64,000 nucleotides of DNA, from positions 124,001-188,000 of the forward strand of contig JAWZYV010012538.1 of NCBI GenBank assembly GCA_038373885.1. Reading direction: 5' to 3'. Position 1 is the stretch's first letter; the number at the start of each line of letters is the position of its first letter. Below are positions 9,560-17,727 of this stretch, in pieces. The position numbers were made by a program, and so were the translations under genes. The notes below the pieces were generated by a model that saw only the letters and a program-made list of their open reading frames with translations, searched no databases and was not told where the DNA came from. The DNA is from Cheiracanthium punctorium (Eukaryota; Arthropoda; Arachnida; Araneae; Cheiracanthiidae).

Positions 9560-10900
9560 ATGTACTGTGAGCGTATAGACCCGACTAGCACTGGTGTGCA
9601 AATGCACATCCCCTCGTTGGGCTCCGTGGTGGGTGGTGCGGTCGGGTCCGAATCTTCAATCTTCCCCAACATGGATATGAAAAATTCTTCGTCTATCGTC
9701 AATGCTCCGCTGTCAACTTGTAGTGAAAAAATTGATTCACAATTAGTACACATGAACGCTCGATTCTTCATCGTACACTATGTTGAAGGTAATTTTAATG
9801 AAACATCCCCTTTTTTAATACATAAATGTATCACCGACAATGTAGGAGAAGTAAAAAAAGTAAAAAAATTAAGATCTGGAGACCTATTAGTAGAAGTATC
9901 AAACAATAGGCAAGCTTCCAAAATAATGAAAATTAAAAACTTCGGCCTAAAAACTGTTACAGTGACCCCTCATACATCCCTAAACATCTCACGAGGAGTC
10001 GTATCGGAACCCGAACTTTTACACTGCTCTGAAGCTGAAATACTAGAAAACCTAACAGATGACAAAGTAAGTGCCGTTCGTCGAATCACTATTCGACGCA
10101 ATAATCAAATAATCAAAACTAAACATATTATCTTAACTTTTCAGTCACCCACTATTCCATCTCATATTAAAGCCGGCTATTTATTATGCCCCGTGAGACC
10201 ATATGTACCAAATCCAATCCGTTGCTTCCAGTGTCAAAAGTTCGGCCATACTAAAACCTCCTGTCGCGGGTCACCTGCCTGTGCTCGCTGTGGTGCTTCT
10301 GACCACGACAGTGAGTCCTGCTCTGCAGCTCCAAAGTGTGTAAACTGTAAAGAGGAACATCCTTCATACTCCAGATCTTGCCCGAAATGGGCGTTTGAAA
10401 AAGAAATTCAGTCCCTACGTGCCTCTCAAAGACTCTCATATCCGGAAGCCCGTAAGATAATAGAAAGCCGGACACCAACACCTGGTTTATCTTATGCAGC
10501 TGCAACAAAATCAACTAAAACAATAGCAACTCAAACTGAATTACCAAAATCCGTACCGGTCTCCTTTCCTTCTGCAACAGCCCAAATACCTAAACAATCC
10601 ATCTCTAATCAAAATAAATCCTCCACAGCTCCACAAAAACATATATCAAAGAAAAACTCTCAAAATGTTACCTCAACCCGACCACAAATAAAAAAGTCTT
10701 CGGTCTACAGATCAAAGTACAATAAACCCAAAATCAAACACGTTCCTCCACAACGCCCTATAGACGATACTATCCTACATTTGGACCCCTCTGACTCTGA
10801 AATGTCAGATCTTCCCATGGATGATGACGACATCCCTAGCACCCCTCTCAAGCCTACGGGGGTTCGGAGCAAGATGAGCATCATCCCAAACACAACATGA
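9560..10900 (+). CDS. Retrotransposon ORF1, nucleic-acid-binding Gag-like protein
   Basis: A 446-residue protein expected to bind the element's RNA and form the ribonucleoprotein. Three CCHC zinc knuckles stand in a row: the first begins at about residue 222 (CFQCQKFGHTKTSC), then CARCGASDHDSESC, then CVNCKEEHPSYSRSC, ending near residue 273. The region before them (about 75-200) resembles the folded RNA-binding part of I/jockey-type ORF1 proteins. The tail (300-446) is rich in Ser, Thr, Pro, Lys and Gln and ends in acidic residues. The start ATG at 9560 is the first in the frame and leaves a 400-bp leader. Its stop codon overlaps the ORF2 start as ATGA at 10897-10900, which suggests coupled re-initiation. 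Confidence 0.9.
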   Translation: MYCERIDPTSTGVQMHIPSLGSVVGGAVGSESSIFPNMDMKNSSSIVNAPLSTCSEKIDSQLVHMNARFFIVHYVEGNFNETSPFLIHKCITDNVGEVKKVKKLRSGDLLVEVSNNRQASKIMKIKNFGLKTVTVTPHTSLNISRGVVSEPELLHCSEAEILENLTDDKVSAVRRITIRRNNQIIKTKHIILTFQSPTIPSHIKAGYLLCPVRPYVPNPIRCFQCQKFGHTKTSCRGSPACARCGASDHDSESCSAAPKCVNCKEEHPSYSRSCPKWAFEKEIQSLRASQRLSYPEARKIIESRTPTPGLSYAAATKSTKTIATQTELPKSVPVSFPSATAQIPKQSISNQNKSSTAPQKHISKKNSQNVTSTRPQIKKSSVYRSKYNKPKIKHVPPQRPIDDTILHLDPSDSEMSDLPMDDDDIPSTPLKPTGVRSKMSIIPNTT

Positions 10901-13900
10901 TAATGGCTCTGCTGCTGTCTTGGAACTGCCACGGTTTCCTTAATAAAACCGATGACCTCAAGGCGCTGATTTATGATCATAACCCCGCTTGCTTTGCCCT
11001 TCAGGAAACTTTTCTCAAAACCAATAGACATACTAAAATCCATAATTACACCATCTTTCGCAAGGACTATGAGCTCAATGATAGGGCCACAGGTGGAGTT
11101 GCCCTATTAATTAACAATAGTTATCCTCACACTATGGTCAATCTTAACACAAATCTCCAAGCAGTTGCCACTCGTATTCAATTAAAACAACTCACAACTG
11201 TCTGCAGTATATACCTCCCTCCTAGTGAAGCCATAAGCCAAACATCCCTCAATAGTCTCATTCAGCAACTTCCTCCTCCTTTCATCCTCCTTGGTGACAT
11301 GAATGCTCATAGTCCCTTGTGGGGTAGCAAGGACACCAACAATAGAGGCCTTCAAATAGAGCAACTTCTCACTGACTTCTCCCTTTGCTGCATGAATAAT
11401 GGCGACAACACTTACTTTCACTACCCAACTAAAACTTTCCATGCAATAGACCTCGCCATCTGCTCTCCTCCAATCCTCCCGCTGTATAACTTCTCTGTAT
11501 CTAGTGATTTACATAACAGTGACCATTTTCCGATCATTCTCTCACCTTTGTATCAGAATTCAAACCAAACTTCAAAAATACCCAGATACATTCATGACAA
11601 AGCAGATTGGCAGGCTTTCACTTCACTGTCAACACTATCCCCAAATATCATAGAAGGCACTATTGATGAGGTCGTCGAAACAATAACTACCACCATCATT
11701 AAGGCAGCAGACCATAGTACTCCGAAATCGGGCACAAGCTGTCGCAGAAATAAAAAACCGTGGTGGAACGAGGCATGCACCCTAGCGAAAAAGCAGCAGC
11801 AGAAAGCCTGGGGTACCTTCCGCCGGTATCCCACAACAGAAAATCTTATTGCTTTTAAAAAAGCAAAAGCAGTCGCCCGCAAGGTGAGGCGGCAATCCCA
11901 AAAGGAATCATGGATGCAATATGTCTCCAGCATTACAACATCAATTTCTAGTAAGGAGCTATGGACCAAAACAGAAAGAGCTATGGGAATATACAACAAC
12001 CATACCATACCCTGCCTTTCCATCAATAACAAAATTATCTCTGATACCACAGACATTGCAAATACCATCGGCGAAACTTTGGCTCTATCCTCTTGCAGTA
12101 CCTCTTACTCAAATACCTTTTATACCCATAAACTGCAATCTGAACAGCAAAAACTAAATTTTAAAACCTCCTTGCAGCTCTCCTACAATAGTATCTTTAC
12201 AATCCATGAAATCACCAATCAACTCAAACAGTTACCGAATACTTGTCCTGGTCCCGATGGTATCACATATGAAATGCTAAAACACCTTTCTCATGATTCC
12301 CTTGCAAATCTACTTAAGCTTTTTAATAGAATCTGGAACGAACATACCTTTCCTTCCTCCTGGAGAAACGCCATAGTCATACCCTTTCCAAAACCCGGAA
12401 AAGACACTTCCAATCCTAATAACTACAGACCCATAGCCCTTACTAGTTGCCTTTGCAAACTGCTGGAGAAAATGATCAATGCACGCTTAGTTTACGTTTT
12501 AGAAACAGAGGGCCATATACACCCCTACCAAAGTGGTTTCCGCAGGGGCAGATCAACATCTGACAACATAATATATTTGGAAACCCAAATTCGTAACGCT
12601 TTCCTACGACGGAACCACCTAATATCAATTTTTTTTGACATAGAAAAGGCATACGACAAGACCTGGAGATATGGTATCCTCCGGGACCTCCATAATCTAG
12701 GCTTCCGTGGCAACCTTCCAATCTTTATCCAGAACTTCCTTTCACTTCGAAATTTCAGAGTACAAATAAACGGCATTCAATCAAATAGTTTCGTTCAAGA
12801 AGAGGGCGTCCCTCAGGGCTCTGTCTTAAGTGTTACCCTCTTTTCAATAAAAATCAATAATATTCTCAATCAACTACCTCCATCTGTACACGGAAGCCTA
12901 TACGTCGATGACCTTCAAATTTCTTGTCAAGGAAAGGACATGCGTTACATTGAGCGTCAGCTCCAGAACACCATCAATCGCATCCTAAAATGGTGTACCA
13001 CAAATGGGTTTAACATTTCTGCGAAAAAGACTGTCAGTATGCACTTTTGTCGTTTACGAGGGATCCATCCTGATCCTGAGCTCTATGTGGGCAGCTCAAA
13101 AATAGAAATGCGAGACTCTACTAAATTTTTAGGGGTATATTTTGATAGAAAATTGACCTTTGCTAATCATATCTCGTATATCCGCAGCAAATGTGAAAAG
13201 GACCTAAATACCCTAAAGGTATTAACCAACACTTCTTGGGGAGCGGAGCGTGACGCCCTTTTGCGGATCTACCGTGCAGCAGTTTGTTCCAAAATGGATT
13301 ACGCCTGTGCCGTGTATGGATCTGCTTGTAGGTCAGCCCTAAAAAAACTTGACACAGTGCATCATACCGCACTATGCCTCTGCTCTGGAGCTTTTAGAAC
13401 ATCACCCATACAAAGTCTCTATATCACTTGTCACGAGCCATCTCTCATCCACATCCGTCACAAACTATCATTAAACACCTTTTTTCGCATCTTGTCTCAT
13501 CCCTCCCACCCTTTGGGGGACGCATTTTTGGACACTCATTTGGACCGCCAATATGGAAATCGCCCCTCATGCTCTCCTCCCTTGGGATTAAGGATCCGTA
13601 GGAGTCTAATTGGTACCCAACTGGAGAACGTTAAAGTCTCCCCTAATTCTCTTCACGAAACACCACCATGGACTACACTCCAGACCTCGTATCTCCAACC
13701 ATTTAATGGCTTTACTAAACAGGATACCGACCCAAAAATATATCAACAGTTGTTCTCAGACCATAAAAACAGATATAAAAAATATAAAGAAATATACACT
13801 GATGGTTCGAAATCTGATAATTATGTTGGCTTTGCCTTTGTCGAAAATAACCATACCTGCAGCTATACTCTTCCTCCGTTCTGCTCCATTTTTACCGCTG

Positions 13901-14580
13901 AATTACTGGCCATCCATGAAAGCCTTTTATACATCTCTAGAATGAAAACAAACAGATTTATCATCTACTCTGACTCCCTCAGTGTACTAGAAAATCTACA
14001 ATCAGGCTCCACTACTCATACCTATATCACCAAAGTGCTACGTCTGCATGAACAACTGACAAATCGTGGATACAATATTCTCTACTGTTGGGTACCCAGT
14101 CATATTGGGATACTGGGCAACGAGAAGGCGGATAGTTTAGCCAGGCAAGCTACAATCCCGTACACTGGCTATCTCTCATACAATGACATAAAGTCCGGCA
14201 CCTCTAGCATAGTAAAAAGCAGTTGGACCAATAAATGGGATAGTGAAACTGAAAACAAACTGCATTCTATCCGACCTTCCCTCACTCATTGGTCATCCCT
14301 TTCATATCGAAATCATGATGTCATTTTGACTCGTCTCCGCATTGGTCACACGAGAATCACCCATAAACACCTACTCCTTGGTGAACCTGCTCCAGAGTTT
14401 TTATACTGTCATACTCACCTCACCATGCGTCACATTTTAACCTCTTGTACAGCTTTTAATAATTTTTACCAAGCCTATTTTAAGTGTACTCATCCCAGTC
14501 TTGACGATATTTTGGGTGAAACCCCACATTATAACCTCTTTACTTTCCTTCAATGTATTAATTTCCTTCATCAATTGTGA
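10897..14580 (+). CDS. Retrotransposon ORF2: endonuclease, reverse transcriptase, RNase H
   Basis: A 1227-residue polyprotein for target-primed reverse transcription. The N-terminal AP-type endonuclease (about 1-225) shows SWNCHG, QET with Glu37, GDMNAHSPLWGS and SDHFPI. The reverse transcriptase (about 450-740) shows NNYRPIALTS, GVPQGSVLSVTLFS and YVDD with Asp671/Asp672. RNase H (about 960-1090) has its acidic residues in YTDGSKS (Asp969), FTAELLAI, YSDSLSVL (Asp1026) and ADSLA (Asp1079), plus WVPSHIGI. Near the C-terminus the expected Cys/His motif reads EFLYCHTHL; the related copy at 49 kb has ECPHCHTHL, so the first zinc Cys is missing here. No stop or frameshift interrupts it. Start shares ATGA with ORF1. 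Confidence 0.95.
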   Translation: MIMALLLSWNCHGFLNKTDDLKALIYDHNPACFALQETFLKTNRHTKIHNYTIFRKDYELNDRATGGVALLINNSYPHTMVNLNTNLQAVATRIQLKQLTTVCSIYLPPSEAISQTSLNSLIQQLPPPFILLGDMNAHSPLWGSKDTNNRGLQIEQLLTDFSLCCMNNGDNTYFHYPTKTFHAIDLAICSPPILPLYNFSVSSDLHNSDHFPIILSPLYQNSNQTSKIPRYIHDKADWQAFTSLSTLSPNIIEGTIDEVVETITTTIIKAADHSTPKSGTSCRRNKKPWWNEACTLAKKQQQKAWGTFRRYPTTENLIAFKKAKAVARKVRRQSQKESWMQYVSSITTSISSKELWTKTERAMGIYNNHTIPCLSINNKIISDTTDIANTIGETLALSSCSTSYSNTFYTHKLQSEQQKLNFKTSLQLSYNSIFTIHEITNQLKQLPNTCPGPDGITYEMLKHLSHDSLANLLKLFNRIWNEHTFPSSWRNAIVIPFPKPGKDTSNPNNYRPIALTSCLCKLLEKMINARLVYVLETEGHIHPYQSGFRRGRSTSDNIIYLETQIRNAFLRRNHLISIFFDIEKAYDKTWRYGILRDLHNLGFRGNLPIFIQNFLSLRNFRVQINGIQSNSFVQEEGVPQGSVLSVTLFSIKINNILNQLPPSVHGSLYVDDLQISCQGKDMRYIERQLQNTINRILKWCTTNGFNISAKKTVSMHFCRLRGIHPDPELYVGSSKIEMRDSTKFLGVYFDRKLTFANHISYIRSKCEKDLNTLKVLTNTSWGAERDALLRIYRAAVCSKMDYACAVYGSACRSALKKLDTVHHTALCLCSGAFRTSPIQSLYITCHEPSLIHIRHKLSLNTFFRILSHPSHPLGDAFLDTHLDRQYGNRPSCSPPLGLRIRRSLIGTQLENVKVSPNSLHETPPWTTLQTSYLQPFNGFTKQDTDPKIYQQLFSDHKNRYKKYKEIYTDGSKSDNYVGFAFVENNHTCSYTLPPFCSIFTAELLAIHESLLYISRMKTNRFIIYSDSLSVLENLQSGSTTHTYITKVLRLHEQLTNRGYNILYCWVPSHIGILGNEKADSLARQATIPYTGYLSYNDIKSGTSSIVKSSWTNKWDSETENKLHSIRPSLTHWSSLSYRNHDVILTRLRIGHTRITHKHLLLGEPAPEFLYCHTHLTMRHILTSCTAFNNFYQAYFKCTHPSLDDILGETPHYNLFTFLQCINFLHQL

Positions 14581-14812
14581 AGTGTGTGCTCCTGACATAT
14601 ATCTGGATGGGAGCCCCCATCCAGACGACTGCTATTTTATCTACATTTTACCTTTCTACAATTCGCTTTTATCGTTTTTAGCTCATGGATTTTAGCTTTA
14701 CATGTTTTATACAACAACTTTTACGCGAAAGCGTTATTTTTTCCTAAATACACATAGTCTGGCGCAGTATGTCCTTTCTGGACCTTGTGCCATTAAACAC
14801 CAACCAACCAAC
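14581..14812 (+). promoter_or_regulatory. Retrotransposon 3' UTR with two hairpins and CCAA tail
   Basis: Hairpin 1 at about 14602-14627 pairs TCTGGATGGG with CCCATCCAGA. Hairpin 2, just before the tail, pairs GGCGCA with TGTGCC and GTCC with GGAC (about 14761-14791). The element ends in tandem ACCA/CCAA units. Both hairpins recur in the 49-kb copy with paired changes. In non-LTR elements the 3' end is what the reverse transcriptase recognises, so these are good candidates for that signal. Confidence 0.7.
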
Positions 14813-14870
14813 CAGTAGCAGCTCCGCGAACGGTCGACCAGACAGACGATCTTGTGGTAGCTGTTTACAT

Positions 14871-15210
14871 TGGGCTCGTTCGAGAATTCATCGGTTGTGT
14901 ACCGGTGCACGACCAGAGCGTTCGAACAGGCAGAGCATTGGGCAGAGCTCTGGAAGAAACCACGTTCGAACACGTTTTGGTCATGTAGCGGTTCTGTGCT
15001 CAACGTGACCAGAATGACACTGCTAGCGAGGTGGGTTAATCCGGTTATTAGAGTAGTGTTGCCAATGTTTATTTTTGTTTTCTTGGCTTGGAATCGGATG
15101 TGGTGAAGATGACCAAAACCGGTTGAGAACCGTGACGTCACTTAACCGAAGAATGACCGCAACCAGTAGCACTGGTGCATAACCGACCGGTGAATTCTCG
15201 AACGGGCCCA
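14871..15210. mobile_element. Inverted-repeat MITE inside the pogo-like element
   Basis: The left end TGGGCTCGTTCGAGAATTCA and, from the right, TGGGCCCGTTCGAGAATTCA are near-perfect inverted repeats extending about 45 bp and including CCGGTGC-like steps. Centre and flanks are more GC-rich than the rest of the pogo-like element. I find no clear target duplication, so the superfamily is unknown. Confidence 0.6.
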
Positions 15211-15348
15211 TTCTATGACTGCCGGTAAAAACTGATATCGACATGACTATCTGCTTTTAAAAAAAAAATTCTGCGGATAATCCGCAAGTGAAACTTATTA
15301 AGGTTTTTGAACAGATAATCCGCAGATTATACGCAGGAAAATACGGTA

Positions 15349-15650
15349 CTTTTAGCTACTTCAGGGGCGGGAGCTTTGCTTTGTATACGAAAACAGCTGC
15401 CATCAGTCAAGCTGTAATTGAGGCACAAGATAATGGCTGTTGCGATTTTTTTTTTTTTTTTTTTGCTTTTAACGCTGGTACGCTAAATGGATGTCTTCTA
15501 GACAAGTGTCTTGATAATTTTCCAGTACTGCCTCTTTTAAAGGCAAGCTTGCTCGCATAATCCACACATTGCAAAAACGTTTCCTTCGTCACTAAAATGC
15601 AACCAAATGTTACTCCTTTTTTGTTCTTTTTTTTTTTTTTTTTTTTTTAA
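15349..15650 (-). pseudogene. Truncated hAT unit 2, BED-finger part
   Basis: The minus strand encodes KETFLQCVDYASKLAFKRGS followed by TGKLSRHLSRRHPF, the end of a BED zinc finger, then an A-rich (Lys) stretch caused by a poly-T run. It is the N-terminal part of the unit whose remainder is at 5691-6365; the pogo-like element separates the two. Start near a second poly-T run at 15628-15647 that also begins the neighbouring unit. Confidence 0.75.
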
Positions 15651-16570
15651 GGGGGGTTGTTAGATGCTTAACAATATTTTAATAGTAGCATTAAGACGAA
15701 TGCTTTTTGAAAATGATGTCAGCACTCTACAAGTGCTGAAGATGCAGACATACTCTGCTCTTTGCATACAGACAGGAAAAGTCGAATGAGCAACTGCAGC
15801 CTCAGAAACTTAAACAAAAGCTGCTCTTATGTTTGCAGCATTGTCAGTAACCACTGCTATAATTTTCCTTACTAAATTCCATTCCCGTATGATTTCGTTT
15901 AGGGAAGGCATGCAAATTATCAGTGGAGTGATTGCCTTCTATTTGATTGCAGCCCTAATAGATAAGATTTTAAGTTGCATTCTTCATTTATAAAATGAGC
16001 TGTCACAGCGTAATAACTTTCGTTGCTGGTGGAAGTCCAGCAGTCTCTTGTCAGTGATCTGCTTATTGCAGCTTTTAAGGCTTCCCTTACTGATTTTTCT
16101 GTTTTTTGATACAATTGGGGTATGATCGAAGTAGTCATTGTTCTTTTGGATGGAATTTGAAATTGAGAGTTTAACATCTTCACAAATTTTTTGAACTCTT
16201 TATCTTCCACTAAACATAGTGGTTGATACATCATCACTATCAAACTAGCCAATTGATAGTGGTTGATACACCATAACTATCAATCTAGCCAATTGTTCCT
16301 CAAGAGATTTTGATGCAGCTGGTCCCATTGGCTTCAACATGATTTTTTAATGGTGGCCTGCTGAATTCTTTCAGCTTCTTCAGGGGCGGGATCTTTGTTT
16401 TCTATAAGAAAACAGCTTCCATCAGTCAAGCTGTCGTCTTCATCATCTCCAGCTGTAATTCAGGCACAAGATGATGACTGTTGCAATTTTTTTAGTTTTG
16501 CTTTTAACACTGGTATGCTAAATGGATGTCGTCTAGACAAATGTCTTGCACATCATCTTCAACTACTTAT
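15651..16570 (-). pseudogene. Truncated hAT unit 1
   Basis: The minus strand gives, from high to low coordinates, BED-finger remnants (about 16560-16400), the hermes-type domain (MYQPLCLVEDKEFKKFVKML, QIPSKRTMTTSIIPQLYQ, SVREALKAAISRSLT), the RDCWTSTSNESYYAVTAHFI block and the TDNAA block near 15845. After it come about 190 bp of non-coding DNA that match unit 2 (5690-5860). Residues 16219-16300 contain a 37-bp direct duplication (AGTGGTTGATACA...). The copy stops where unit 2 stops, which indicates tandem duplication of an already truncated element. Confidence 0.8.
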
Positions 16571-17219
16571 CACTGCGAGTCATTTTTTTTCCAAATTAAA
16601 CCTGGTAAAAACAAAGTATCGCAGCAGGTGGCTCGATGACCAATCAACTACGATGCACGTAGACTAAATTATCCGTTGATGTTTAAAAAATCTCAAGTAA
16701 AATACAAAAACAAGTGTCACATTAATTGTAAGGTAATAAAATATTTTGAGTGTTGTACCATAATAAAATATTTTGAATAATTTGTTGCCATTGGTGTAAA
16801 CTGGCATGTAACATAGAGGGGGCAAAATGCAACATTGACAGGGCAAAATGTTTACTATTGCAGAAAATATCATTTTCAAAGAGGTTATATCAGAGTTTTC
16901 TTGAATTTTAGGGGGGGGGGGGGCAATTGCCACCTCTTGCTCATAGTTACGCCTATGTTTGTTGCTTTATTTTGATATGTGGCCCACATCAGTTTAGTAA
17001 ATTTTTACTTGGCTCACCAAGCGATTTGGGTTGGAGCACCCCTGCTGTAGGCACTATAAATTGTTACCCCCCCTCCCCGCCCAATTCTCTGCATAATCTT
17101 AAATTCGTAGTGAATCTAACTGGGATTGTGTAAAAACAGCTGGATTATCGATTTATTGCAAAATCACTGTATTAATTCAAATTTCAACAAAACCAAATGT
17201 TATTTCAAGAATTATATTT
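16571..17219. other. Non-coding interval with hAT-end-like fragment
   Basis: Contains a 13-base G run (16911-16923) followed by a GTTACGCC phrase seen in several short repeats of the window. GGTTGGAGCACCCCTG at 17030-17046 looks like the right end of a hAT MITE, but I find no matching left end. Confidence 0.35.
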
Positions 17220-17727
17220 TCTTTATCTGCAGGTCAGTGCAAATGAAAAAGCTCAAGACGAGGTTCCTGACAACACATAACCATGTTTGAGTGTCATGTG
17301 CACACCAGTTCGAGAGTCATGTGCAAAGGCAAATGAAAAGTTTGAGTACAATGTTCAAACAATGTAATAACAAGGAATCATGCTCCAGTTTAATAAATAC
17401 ACCAGAGGATTTTACACTAAAAAACAAGAAGCATATATCCTCTGGTCGTAATTTACTTGGACGAAACATAAGGGGGCCTAATGCCTCTGTGAGGCTATGA
17501 GATTGGGAGCCGAAGCACGTAAAAGAGCTGTTGGGGGAGAAACAGCACAGTTGAAGAGGCACAGGGAAGCAGAGCATTCAGCTCTAATGAACTCCATTAA
17601 GCTGAAAGATGGCTTACTGTTAAAAGAGCACGAACTCCGAATGAGAGTGCTAAATGCAAAACTTGTAACAATAGTATTCTGTTTTGCTATTCCTGCAATG
17701 TTTGTTTGTGTTAATGGAATAACATGA
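17220..17727 (+). pseudogene. Unrecognised broken gene with coiled-coil tail
   Basis: Two plus-strand frames overlap at about 17497-17500, suggesting a frameshift. The first (to 17500) reads LKNKKHISSGRNLLGRNIRG. The second (17497-17727, 76 residues) is dominated by charged heptads (KRHREAEHSALMNSIKLKDG, LLLKEHELRMRVLNAKL) ending in a hydrophobic segment and a stop. Short helical tails of this kind occur in Myb/SANT-like proteins of Harbinger-type elements, but nothing here proves it. A possible splice acceptor (CTGCAG) lies at 17228-17233. I do not assign a function. Confidence 0.3.

Larger units (their letters stand above)
9160..14812 (+). mobile_element. Full-length I-type non-LTR retrotransposon
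   Basis: A 5653-bp element bounded by a perfect 13-bp target duplication, CAGTAGCAGCTCC, at 9147-9159 and 14813-14825. In order it has a GC-rich 5' UTR of 400 bp, ORF1 with three zinc knuckles, ORF2 with endonuclease, reverse transcriptase and RNase H, and a 3' UTR with two hairpins and an ACCAACCAACCAAC tail instead of poly(A). RNase H after the reverse transcriptase places it near the I/Ingi/Loa side of the non-LTR tree; I cannot fix the clade. Both ORFs are uninterrupted, so the insertion looks young. A decayed relative lies at 47005-49453. Confidence 0.93.
6366..15346. mobile_element. pogo/Tigger-like DNA transposon, nested host of other TEs
   Basis: The left end CCGTATTTTCTTGCGTATAA (6366) and the reverse complement of the right end, CCGTATTTTCCTGCGTATAA (15346), form a TIR, with TA on both sides (6364-6365 and 15347-15348). 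The empty site is visible in the paralogous unit at about 4967-4979 (CTGCTGAATACTTTC). The element carries a DDE_1 transposase relic (7966-8941). Without its inserts it is about 1.9 kb. It holds a piggyBac fragment (6806-7882), an I-type retrotransposon (9160-14812) and a MITE (14871-15210). The superfamily call rests on TA duplication plus the transposase and is strong. Confidence 0.88.

Noticed and set aside
12476..12776. Long antisense frames inside ORF2
   Set aside because: Shadows of the coding frame on the opposite strand with no motifs.
17030..17055. Complete hAT MITE ending in GGTTGGAGCACCCCTG
   Set aside because: Matching left end and duplication not found; kept only as a fragment note.
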